Assembly: GCF_016097555.1 (NCBI RefSeq)
Contig: NC_054713.1
Coordinates: 9,359,109-9,423,108 of the forward strand
Direction of reading: 5' to 3'
From: Gigantopelta aegis
Taxonomy: Eukaryota > Mollusca > Gastropoda > Neomphalida > Peltospiridae
DNA length: 64,000 bases
In this document: positions 54,746 to 64,000 of the stretch, piece by piece
How the letters are laid out: each line of letters starts with the position of its first letter
Numbering within the stretch: position 1 is the stretch's first letter
Program-made: the position numbers and the translations under genes
The notes under the pieces: model-generated
What the model was told of the DNA's origin: nothing
The model's input: the letters and a program-made list of their open reading frames with translations, nothing else
Databases searched by the model: none

Positions 54746-54974
54746 CTAGATAGAATCAAGAATCCCCACCCCCTAAAATAATCCCCCCAAACTATACAAA
54801 TAACAATAACAAAACACTCCCCCAACAACACAGCAACAAAAGCAACAAGAACAAACTAACCCCAAAACCCGAACAATACCTGTAAAAAAAAAAGAAAACC
54901 CTACAAAAACCCCCCCACCTGTCCCTAAACACACATCCCTCCTCAAAAAACAAAACAAAAAACCCAAAAAACAA

Positions 54975-54979
<5 letters not shown>

Positions 54980-55030
<51 letters not shown>
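54980..55030. repeat. (AT)n simple repeat
   Basis: About 25 AT units. The left arm has only a short TATATATA followed by poly-T at 32,479-32,512, so the two copies differ in length and kind. Confidence 0.92.
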
Positions 55031-55032
<2 letters not shown>

Positions 55033-55964
55033 AAAAAAAGAGACAGAGAAAGAAGTAACAACAAACAATCAAGTTGCATTTAAATAATATTATACCCTAA
55101 TTTGTGGATGGTTATAAACGATTACACCCATGAAAAAAATATTTTCTTCACTACGGCGATAGAAATAATCCGAATATCCACCAACTCCCACGACCTCCAG
55201 CCTATTTGGCTATTGGCTATTTTACCTGTAGGATATTAGTGCAGGTTTGTCAAAGTAGTCGTAACAAAGAGTACTCGTATATATATATAGCTCTAGTTAT
55301 TTCCCCTTAAGATCAATTATTCACTACTTCATATGTAACAGCTGCTGTTAATAATTTCTCTCTTGAAAAAAGCTTCCGCCCGAGAGGCCAAAGACCGAAG
55401 GATCGATCCCGTTCAGTACACTCATCATTGAATTATTCCCGTTTCAAAGAAAAGCGAAGGAATGTTTGTTTAATGACACGTCGACGCATTTTTAACTACG
55501 GCTGTTCAGAGAGTAACATATGGTTATTTCGAAATTTGGTCGAGAGAAAAAAAAGAAAATAATCTTGCTGCCGCCATATATACACCACTATCAATAAAGA
55601 AACGCTGTTAAAAATGATAACAAGGCTGATAACTCAAATTGGTTTGCTGTCAACATATTAATTTTTTGCATGGTAGTTACTAAGCGACTGTACTTCCTGG
55701 AAATGCAATATATCGGCAATGCGTGGTTTTGACTGTTGCCAAGGTAATCGAAGAATTGACAATGGTCGTTCATTGTTCTGTAAATCACAAAATGATTGAC
55801 GTTATTATATAGCTCAAAAATAAACATGATTCACCAAATACAAGGTCTCTTCTCGTCTGTTAATCAATAGCCGATTTTTAATAAATCAATGTGCTCCAGT
55901 GGTGTCAAACAAAACACATTTTTAAAGGGACATACCCTAGTTGTTGTTGTTGTTGTTTTTTTAC

Positions 55965-56733
55965 CGGCCTCGGTGGCGTCGTGGTAGGCCATCGGTCTAT
56001 AGGCTGGTAGGTACTGGGTTCGGAGCCCAGTCGAGGCATGGGATTTTTAATCCAGATACCGACTCCAAACCCTGAGTGAGTGCTCCGCAAGGCTCAATGA
56101 GTAGGTGTAAACTACTTGCACCGACCAGTGATCCATAACTGGTTCAATAAAGGCCATGGTTTGTGCTATCCTGCCTGTTGGAAGCGCAAATAAAAGATCC
56201 CTTGCTGCTAATCGGAAAGAGTAGCCCATGTAGTGGCGACAGCGGGTTTCCTCTCTCAAAATCTGTGTGGTCCTTACCGGCCTCGGTGGCGTCGTGGCAA
56301 GCCATCGGTCTACAGGCTGGTAGGTACTGGGTTCGGAACCCAGTCGAGGCATGGGATGTTTAATCCAGATACCGACTCCAAACCCTGAGTGAGTGCTCCG
56401 CAAGGCTCAATGGGTAGGTGTAAACCACTTGCACCGACCAGTGATCCATAACTGGTTCAACAAAGGCCATGGTTTGTGCTATCCTGCTGTGGGAAGTGCA
56501 AATAAAAGATCCCTTGCTGCTAATCGGAAGAGTAGCCCATGTAGTGGCGACAGCGGGTTTCCTCTCAAAATCTGTGTGGTCCTTAACCATATGTCTGACG
56601 CCATATAACCGTAAATAAAATGTGTTGAGCGTCGTTAAATAAAACACTTCTTTCTTTCTGTGTGGTCCTTAACCATATGTCTGACGCCATATAACCGTAA
56701 ATAAAATGTGTTGAGTGCGTCGTTAAATAAAAC
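55965..56733 (+). mobile_element. SINE family B (outer), interrupted by another SINE-B
   Basis: Runs 55,965-56,278 and resumes 56,675-56,733, ending GTCGTTAAATAAAACC and poly-T. Inserted in the TTAA MITE. Confidence 0.88.
56279..56657 (+). mobile_element. SINE family B (inner), with 16-17-bp target duplication
   Basis: A complete copy starting GGCCTCGGTGGCGTCGTGG, ending TTAAATAAAACACTTC(TTTC)n. Flanks CTGTGTGGTCCTTACC (56,263-56,278) and CTGTGTGGTCCTTAACC (56,658-56,674) are the target duplication within the outer SINE-B. Confidence 0.9.
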
Positions 56734-57185
56734 CTTTTTTTTTTTTTTTTTTTTTTACCCTAGTTTTTAAACACTATGGCATATTTTTGATAACTGAAAT
56801 CATACTTTACTTAGATTTTATTGTTTAGATTATCCATTTCCCTACATTCGAGATGTTTCTGGTCATCCTGGTGTTTTTTATACCACAAAATACATTTTTA
56901 ATATTTTTAAAAACGCACGTGCGTCTGAGAGGTAACAATTATGGAGTCGAGTTTTAGTCTATTTTAGAGGGTATTTAACCATTTCAAAGTCACAGACTCG
57001 TGTTTCACTGTATTGTAACATTATCCAAATGGGTTACAGGTTTGTAGATTAAACAAACTTAGTGTTAATTTTCATTGGCTGAAACTAGGATCTGTCCCTT
57101 TATTCTGACATTGAAATTATATACTGACATGTATGCAAAAGTGAATAGTAACCTTAAACCGAATGACCTAATCTTTCTTTCTTTC

Positions 57186-57478
57186 TTTTCAATTATTTTG
57201 GTGCTTATATCCAATTAAGGTTCCAGCACGCTGTGATGGGCACACACCTCAACTATATGGGCTGTCTGTCCAGGACAACTACTTGGGTTAGTTGTTAGTG
57301 GTTAGTGAGAGAGAAGAAGGTGTAGTGGCCTTTCACCTACCCACTGAGTTGTTAAAACTCACCCTGGGTGGGAGCCGGTACCGGGTTGCGAACCCTGTAC
57401 CTTCCAGCCTTATGTCCGATGGTTTAACAACGACGCCACCGAGGCCGGTATGGCCTAATCACTGCGCCACCGTTTCCT
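57186..57478 (-). mobile_element. SINE family E, doubled head (right arm)
   Basis: Counterpart of 30,902-31,185, with the same double head (CCGAGGCCGGTATGGCCTAA at the junction, plus view). Confidence 0.8.
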
Positions 57479-57754
57479 GTTTTAAACTTTGACAGTTATA
57501 TCCCTTTTACAGGTTGCTAACCAAAGCTCTCTTAGGCTCTCTTAAACAACGTCGCATCAACTTTACAATTATGGATAGCACTGCGAGATCTCAAAGTTTC
57601 GGTCACTTAGTGAATTAGACCCCAGTTTCAAATCCTCAGCTAAACGTCTCCACTAACTAACTAACTAAAAAAAAAAAAAAAAAAAAAAATTTTTATTGGA
57701 TATTTCTCCTTTTGTTACAGGTTACCAAAAATAAGCTGAAATGGATTACCGGAA

Positions 57755-58001
57755 ATGAGGTCAACCGCTTTACGGCTTCTGAGCCGGATATCACGCCGCC
57801 GACCATTGAATTCGGCGAAATCTGACAGCGATGAGGTGGACTTCAAGAAGTGTCTCTCGACCTATGACCTGGTCGCCCTGGGGGTGGGGAGCTGCTGTGG
57901 GACGGGCATGTTCCTGACGGTGGGGCTGGTGGCCAAGGAACTGGCAGGACCCGGGGCGGTGTTTTCCTTTATTATAGCAGGCATCGGATCGTTACTTTCA
58001 G
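57755..58001 (+). CDS. Transporter exon 1 (right copy)
   Basis: ATG to donor GTTAGT, 247 bases, residues 1-82. The sequence before ATG (TTTGTTACAGGTTACCAAAA) contains an acceptor-like CAG, so a non-coding first exon upstream is likely. Confidence 0.9.
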
Positions 58002-59183
58002 GTTAGTACACTGTTAGGGTACTGGGGCCTAATTCAGAAAGCTTTCTTGGGCTCTGCTAGACAACAAAGCATCCTCTTTGCAAGTCTTTTAGCATTGCAC
58101 TACGACAATCTGATTCAAATTAGCTCTACTGGTCTACCAGTAGATCTAACAGAATTACGTAGATTCCCATGTCCAGGTGACATTTCATCTATAAATAATT
58201 TAAATATCGACCAATTATACTTCTCCTTTTATAGCGCTATTCGGGAGCTTACAAATTCTAAAAATATTGGGCGAAACTATTTATGCAATAGGTGAACTTG
58301 TTGGTCTATTTCAACATTGAAAAAACAGTGGTAAAAGTGCAGTAATAAACTCTGGATTGTATACTAGTATAATCAGATTTTATAGCTATACCATCACGGG
58401 GTTTTTTCCGTCTTGAAACGAATTTTATATAAAATTTTATATTAAAATTAGTTTCCAGCATACTTCGTAATTCAACCGAATCATTTCGTATACCCTCGGC
58501 ATAATCCCGAATGTTTTCAAATTCTTTTCAAATCACTGGCATGATTTTGCAAGTAAGGTTTTGATTGGTCAAATGAAAGGTCAACTGGACATGAGCTCCA
58601 ACGGGATGCTGTTAGATCCACATGAAATAGTGGAGCTAATTTTAATTAGATTGGCACTATGAGATCGCAAAGTTCCGAGAGTTTAGTGAATTATGTAGTT
58701 ATGCACTTAAGGTGCTCTTAGGACCCTCGACCCACTGTCACAAACTATCGTAAGCCTAGTTTTGCACGCAAATGTAAATCTACGACTAAACCACATTTTT
58801 TAGTACTGCTAACAGTACAACTAATATAGTTTAAAGTACACGTATTTCATTTTCTTTTGTCAAACACGTGTAAACGTATGCCTGAGATTATTACTAGTCA
58901 CCTGTTATGACTTACACGCGTGCAACTACATACATTTATGATACTTAAACACCTGCGTTTAAGAAAAACAGTGTTCGTAAATTCGCCCCATGATGTTTTG
59001 AGAAATGAACCCCTGATTCATAGATTCAATGACGACTGATACTACTCCAAATACAAATAAATAGCAATAAATAATTGTGATGAAGGTGATAGTAATGATA
59101 ATATATAAAATGACGATGACGTTGATAATTATGACAATATAAATATGATAAAAAGATCAAGACGAGCAGAAGAAGAAAAAGAA

Positions 59184-59216
<33 letters not shown>

Positions 59217-62200
59217 AACGAAGACGGAGGAGCAGGAGGAGAAGAAGAAGACGAAGAAAAGGAAGGAAGGAAATGTTTTATTTAACGACACACTCAACAC
59301 ATTTTATTTACGGTTATATGACGTCAGACATATGGTTAAGGACCACACAGCTATTGAGAGAGGCAGGAAGGAAATGTTTTATTTAACGACGCACTCAACA
59401 CATTTTATTTACGGTTATATGACGTCAGACATATGGTTAAGGACCACACAGCTATAAAGAGAGGCAGGAAGGAAATGTTTTATTTAACGACGCACTCAAC
59501 ACAGTTTATTTACGGTTATATGGCGTCAAACATATGGTTAAGGACCACACAGATATTGAGAGACGAAGGAAGGAAATGTTTTATTTAACAACGCACTCAA
59601 CACATTTTATTTACGGTTATATGGCGTCAGACATATGGTTAAGGACCACACAGATATTGAGAGAGGAAGGAAGGAAATGTTTTATTTAACGACGAACTCA
59701 ACACATTTTATTTACGGTTATATGGCGTCTGACATATGGTTAAGGACCAAACATATATTTAGGGAGGAAACCCGCTGTCGCCACTTCATGGGCTACTCTT
59801 TTCGATAAGCAGCCAGGGATCTTTTATATGCACTATCCCACAGACAGGGTAGTACATACCACGGCTTTGATATACCAGTCGTGGTGCACTGGCTGGAACG
59901 AGAAATAGCCCAATGGGCCCACCGACGGGGATCGATCCCACACCGACCGCGCATCGAGCGAGCACTGTACCACTGGGCTACGTCCCGCCCCAAGAAGGAG
60001 CAGGAGCAGGAGGAGGAGAAGATGAAGATGATGATGATGAAAAAGAAGACGAAGGCGTAGAAGAAAAAGAACAAGGAGGAGGAGAGTAACAAGAAGAAGC
60101 TTAAGAAAGAAGGATGAAGAGAAGGAAAAGAAAGAAGACGAAGAAGAAAAAGAAGAAGAAGAAAGAATAAGAAGATTGAGAACCGGAATGAGGAGCAGAA
60201 GGAGAAGAAGGAATAAGAAGTAGTAAGCAGTAGTAATACAGTGAAACCGGTCTAAACCGGACCCTGAACATACCGAAATCCTGTCAAAACTGGCCAAATT
60301 TCTTGGTCCCGAATTTTCTCTTATTTAAACCTTGTATTAAGACCCTGATAAAACCGGAACCTGTCCATTTCGGAAACCGGACTAATTTTTGGTTCAGAAA
60401 TATAAAATCCTTAATTAATTAACCTGAACAAACCGGCAGAAGAAGAAGAAGAAGAAGAAGAAGAAGAAGAAATAACAATGATGATGAGGAAGAGAAGCAA
60501 GAGTTGGGGGAGATAAAGAAAAAACAAGGGACAGCAGCAGCAGAAACAGCAGCAGCAGCAACATCAGCAGCAGCAGCAGCAGCAACATCAGCAGCAGCAG
60601 CAGCAGCAGCAAAATAACAGGGAAGAGAAGGAACACCTCTTTAAAAATGGGTTTCCGAAATATCGCCTCTTAAGATAGTTGACTGCTTAACACAGGGCAA
60701 TCTATGCTCTAAGATGATTTGAAAGATGTGAGAGGTTGTTTGTAGGTTGCATAGCACCAAAGAAGAGAGTACCGTGTCAAAGTTCGACGTGCACCGTCAA
60801 ATATTTACGGAGTAAAAGCAGCTGTGGATGTGATTGGTAGTAATATGTGACATTGACTATTTGTGCAAATACTATTATCCATTGACAATAAATAAATACA
60901 CTTTTATTTGTTATACAGTTGTTATGCAGTATATACCAGAGGTTGAAACTAATGCGGGGTACCCCCAAAAATGGAACTGCAATTTTCAGCAAAAATGACG
61001 GTTGCTATTAAAAACATAAATTAAATCTCTTACATGATACGTGACCCCCCATTTTCTTGCAGCTAGATTAGATGTGAGGTGCCACACTTTCTATTGCTGT
61101 ACTTCCTGGGTGTGTTGAAACGCTGCTTATATCAGTTTTATTAGTAAACGTTAACATTATCGGCAATAGGAATTGATTTGGTCTAATGGAACCTGTAAGG
61201 ACGATTGCTGTTTAATGGAAACTGCCACTTGTATGGATTTGATGACAGTTACAAAGGATAGCTGCCACATCGCAAGATATAACTATTACTAAACATCTTC
61301 GTTAAATAATATATAGAAAGACAAGCGATTGCGATGTTATGACAAATCTAGACATTGGTCTGGGTTTGGTATGTAATTTATACATTTTACTTTTCAGGCA
61401 TATGTTACGCAGAGTTAGCCTCTTCGTGTCCAAGAACATCCGGTTCTGCGTACATGTATAGTTACGTCACAGTTGGGGAGCTCGTGGCTTATGTGATTGG
61501 CTGGGGACTGATTGTGGAGTACGTCATTGGAACTGCTGCCGGGGCTGTCGCTCTAAGCGCTACTTTGGATTCTATTTTTAACTTCGCATTTAGCAAACTG
61601 CCAGAACTTCACTTTACAGTTGGAGGTGAGCTTTTTTCTACCCTTCCCCCAATTTTCTAATAAGAGTGAATTCAGGAGCTTTAAAACGGTGGAGGTAGCA
61701 ACTGTTAAGTAAGCTAAAGCACTAGATGTTGATAGCTCAACGATTCCTTATTGGGTTTCCAATACTGTACATCAAAGGGGATATACAGTGCCTGCAAAAC
61801 ATTAAAGGAGTGTGATATGCGCATCCATCACCCTCCCACGTATTTGCCAATGTAGAATATAATATATTTTCTGCTAGTGCTTTGTTTAAAGGGACATACC
61901 CTAGTTTCAACCAGTGAAAACTAACACTAAGTTTAGTTAATCTACCAACCTGTAACACATTTGGATAAAGTTACAACTGAGTGCAACATGAGTCTGTGAC
62001 TTTGAAATGGTGAAATACCCTCTAAAAATAGACTAAAACTCGACTCCATAACTGTTACTTCTCAGACGCACGTGCGTTTTAAAAAATATGAGAAATGCAT
62101 TTTGTGATATTGAAAACATCAGAAATTATCAAAAACACTTCGAATGTACGGAAATTGATAATTTAAACAAATAAAATGTAAGTGAAGTATGATTTAAGTT

Positions 62201-62869
62201 ATCAAAAAAACACCCACCCGGTTATAATAGTAAAAAACCCCCCAAAAAACAAAACAAAAAACAAACCAAACTCGCGCACATTTGCATGCCCTAGTAGTGT
62301 AAGACAGTTAAGAAATTGTTCAGACCGTACATGGTTCCTCGTGCACGAAATATAAACATACTCGCAACCGTTGGGATAACAGAAACGACAAAAACCCCAA
62401 AGCAAAACCATATTCAAAATCATATCCATGTAAAATAGAATCCAAGGGATATTTAATTGTTTAGAAAAAGCCACGAGGTAACAGTAGTCCATGCAGATGT
62501 GTACACCCATCACTTAAACTAAGCAATTAACTAACTGGTTAAGTAAGTAAGTAAACAAATAAGTAAGTAAGTAAGTAAGTAATTAAGTATGTAAGTAAGT
62601 GTACAAGTAAGTAAGTACGTTAGCAGGTAATTAAATAAATAAATACATTTTTCGATACAGGTCGGCCATACTTCGATTTCATCGCCATTGCCGTGTGTCT
62701 GACGCTCACGTTCATCCTGGCGTACGGCGTGGAGCTGTCGACGTCGGTGAACAACGTCCTCACATGCGTCAACGCCGTCGTGTGGATCTTCTTCATCGGC
62801 GCCAGCGCCTCATTCGCACAGATCACCAACTGGACGGCGCACGGATTCTTCCCGTTTGGTGCAAATGGG
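57755..62869 (+). CDS. SLC7A-family amino acid transporter, right copy, 5' part (3 exons)
   Basis: Exons 57755-58001 (from ATG), 61398-61625 and 62661-62869, GT-AG borders, phases 1, 1 and 0, giving 228 open codons. Members are 12-14-span membrane permeases for cationic and related amino acids. Features: basic cytosolic start ([16 protein letters not shown]), [12 protein letters not shown] with GTGMF in the first span (the unwound substrate-binding GxG region), [45 protein letters not shown], then [20 protein letters not shown] and [14 protein letters not shown]. Best match by eye is the CAT subgroup (human SLC7A1: [27 protein letters not shown]). The paralogue cannot be fixed. The rest of the gene, starting with the GFDTVASSGQE exon seen in the left copy, lies past the window end. 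Confidence 0.9.
58024..58690. mobile_element. Long GGGGCCTAATTC-end MITE in transporter intron 1 (right)
   Basis: Counterpart of 29,670-30,327; starts GGGGCCTAATTC and ends GAGAGTTTAGTGAATT. Present in both arms, so older than their divergence. Confidence 0.6.
59271..59994 (-). mobile_element. SINE family A whose tail is repeated in tandem (101-bp units)
   Basis: The motif AAATGTTTTATTTAAC starts at 59271, 59372, 59473, 59574 and 59675: four 101-bp units of tail sequence followed by one complete SINE-A that ends with its head (GTAGCCCAGTGGTACAGTGC on the minus strand) at 59,994. It lies in GAA-rich sequence and is absent from the left arm. Confidence 0.92.
59995..60238. repeat. GAA/GAAG purine-rich repeat
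   Basis: An imperfect purine field, continuing from 59,165-59,264 on the other side of the SINE. The open frames across it are artefacts. Confidence 0.9.
60239..60438. mobile_element. pogo-like MITE (right arm only)
   Basis: Begins ACAGTGAAACCGGTCTAAAC and ends CTGAACAAACCGGCAG, with repeated AAACCGG motifs inside. Surrounded by GAA runs. Confidence 0.55.
60436..60615. repeat. (GAA)n and (CAG)n simple repeats
   Basis: GAA at 60,436-60,470, CAG with CAACATCAG interruptions at 60,530-60,612. The left arm has only short TGC runs at the matching place (28,660-28,672), so the CAG run has expanded here. Confidence 0.92.
60737..61196. other. About 460 bp absent from the left arm
   Basis: Left arm and right arm agree up to GAGAGG and again from GGACGATTGCTGTTTAATGG. 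The extra block includes GTCAAATATTTACGGAGTAA and GATTGGTAGTAATATGTGA, which also occur at 48,112-48,172, so at least part is a dispersed repeat. Confidence 0.6.
61398..61625 (+). CDS. Transporter exon 2 (right copy)
   Basis: Acceptor CTTTTCAG, donor GTGAGC, residues 83-158. Encodes [20 protein letters not shown] and GAAVALS-type span sequence. Intron 1 is about 3.4 kb, against about 2.0 kb in the left arm because of insertions. Confidence 0.92.
61890..62210 (-). mobile_element. piggyBac-type MITE (right arm only)
   Basis: After TTAA (61,886-61,889) it begins AGGGACATACCCTAGTTTC, the inverted right end of the 414-769 family. Its far end is decayed near CACCCACCCGG. Missing from the left arm. 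Confidence 0.75.
62661..62869 (+). CDS. Transporter exon 3 (right copy)
   Basis: Acceptor CGATACAG, donor GTAAAC, residues 159-228, open throughout ([20 protein letters not shown]). Confidence 0.92.
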
Positions 62870-62984
62870 GTAAACAAAATGACTGTTTACTTAGTTAATT
62901 GGTCTATTCTTTTAGTTGCCTCCACCCGTCTTTCCTGATTGGCAGGTGTATATTTAGTAGAATAATAGACAATTAATTTCGTTT

Positions 62985-63250
62985 CAACATATTTTTAGGT
63001 GCTTAAGGTTCAAGCACGCTGTCGTGGGCACACACCTCAGCTATCTAGACTGTCTTTCCAGGACAGTGGGTTATTTGGTAGTTGTTAGTGGTTAGTGAGA
63101 GAGAGAAGAGAGTAGTGTAGTGGTCTTACACCTACCCACTGAGTCGTTAAAACTCGCTCTGGGTGGGAGCCGGTACCGGGCTGCAAACCCTGTACCTACC
63201 AGCATTATGTCCGATGGCTCAACCACGACACCGCCGAGGTCGGTTGCCAT
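62985..63250 (-). mobile_element. SINE family E (right arm)
   Basis: Counterpart of 26,648-26,905; on the minus strand head ACCTCGGCGGTGTCGTGG to tail GGTGCTTAAGG-like. Confidence 0.8.
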
Positions 63251-64000
63251 CGTAACATGATTCCAACAAACATAAAGACGCGTGTGCGGGGGCAGGGTTT
63301 TGGCAGAATCTCCCCCACATGCGTAAGGAACATTTTCTTTTCCATTTCAATATATTTTTCGGTGGAGCATAATTTGACAATGCAATTGCAATTTTTGATA
63401 GTCGCCTCTGACTAGACACAAAAAGAATACGTACTGGTATTATTAACATCACAGGGTGTGGTAGTGCATTTGATTTTACCAATCTGCTGCGTCATGGCAT
63501 GTCTTAATATTAGTCTTTGTTTAATGGTATGAAGACAATGTAGGCACTTATGTTATTAGCATGTAGTGTATCATGAACCGTGTCACCATATTACTGAAGA
63601 ACATTAAAACATTCTCCGACAAATAACCTTTCACCCCAAAATGGTAATGGACATCATCAACCGGCAGGGTGTATCACTGTAAATAATTCTGTAAGTAGAC
63701 TGTCCCATCTAAAAAGTTCCAAAGAATCGTGAGTGGTCGTTTTTGCCCGAACGTACTACTAGGCCTACTTTGGATTTTTGCAGACGGAAAATACTGTAAT
63801 CCAATTTTGTGCTGTTAATGCACATTTAAATATGTTTAGTTAAATTGTTTATTATATTACCAGGGCATATATGTTTTTAAGTCAGGCTGATCAAAGTGAA
63901 GCACCTTTCCATAAATCACTGCGTTTGTTTACACTGTGCATACAGGAGTAGTTGACAGGAACTGACGTCACTTCCCTTCCAAGCTAGAGTACCAGACGCG
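63251..64000. other. Transporter intron 3 (right copy), no exon seen
   Basis: Collinear with 26,640-25,845 of the left arm and with no exon within the window. The next exon is expected about 120 bases after the end. Confidence 0.6.

Larger units (their letters stand above)
55928..57099 (+). mobile_element. piggyBac-type MITE split by two nested SINEs (right arm)
   Basis: Left end AGGGACATACCCTAGTT after TTAA (55,924-55,927), right end GAAACTAGGATCTGTCCCT at 57,099. The interior matches 414-769 (ACTGAAATCATACTTTACTT). It is interrupted from about 55,945 to 56,756; TACCCTAGTT occurs on both sides of the insert. Absent from the left arm. Confidence 0.85.
53145..64000. repeat. Right arm of the large inverted duplication
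   Basis: Reverse complement of 34,420-25,845 plus arm-specific insertions. The last bases of the window (CTAGAGTACCAGACGCG) match the left arm at about 25,845, so the homology continues beyond the window. Right-only insertions: MITE plus two SINE-B (55,924-57,100), GAA/SINE-A/MITE block (59,165-60,480), about 460 bp at 60,737-61,196, and a TTAA MITE (61,890-62,210). Confidence 0.95.

Overview
The window is eukaryotic nuclear DNA: AT-rich, intron-rich, packed with SINEs, MITEs and microsatellites, with two 200-base runs of N (scaffold gaps). The SINE vocabulary (tRNA-like heads joined to a shared body, tails ending in a TTAAATAAAAC- or TTAAACAAAAC-like end) and the 'AAGGGCCATAACTCTG'-type repeat are ones I associate with mollusc genomes. 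A gastropod or bivalve is the most likely source, but this is inference; the SEC62 protein only says 'animal'.

1-20,389. One complete gene on the minus strand, SEC62 (nine coding exons, ATG at 19,121, stop at 4,479, predicted 379 residues, every splice phase consistent). It encodes the Sec62 subunit of the endoplasmic-reticulum protein-import machinery. Its introns hold TTAA-type MITEs, nested SINEs and two local duplications of exon/intron borders: a six-fold, exactly 122-bp tandem array that repeats the 3' end and splice donor of exon 7, and a diverged 75-bp copy of the end and donor of exon 8.

20,390-25,611. A gap, then a defective Ty3/gypsy-like LTR retrotransposon (3' LTR about 1.14 kb; the visible part of the 5' LTR is almost identical to it). 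Its right edge abuts, and cuts short, an exon of an amino-acid transporter gene.

25,612-34,420 and 53,145-64,000. These are inverted copies of one another. Each carries the 5' part of an SLC7A-family (cationic amino acid transporter-like) gene: minus strand on the left, plus strand on the right. The first coding exon differs at 2 of 247 bases, the second at about 9 of 228. The arms differ mainly by transposon insertions with recognisable empty sites in the other arm. The left copy carries a frameshift and ends at the LTR element; the right copy is open and runs off the window. Either a young inverted segmental duplication or two haplotypes placed head to head by the assembler would explain this.

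34,421-53,144. The spacer between the arms: SINEs, a broken Tc1-like DNA transposon inside a SINE, several hAT-type MITEs with 8-bp target duplications, a second gap, and very long simple repeats (ATA/ATG, CTA/CTG, CTAT, CCAT). No gene is recognised here; two short open segments with good splice signals are reported as weak exon candidates.

The most distinctive content is a combinatorial SINE population, in which a few tRNA-like heads and two alternative tails are reassorted around one shared core, together with repeated nesting of elements with target-site duplications.
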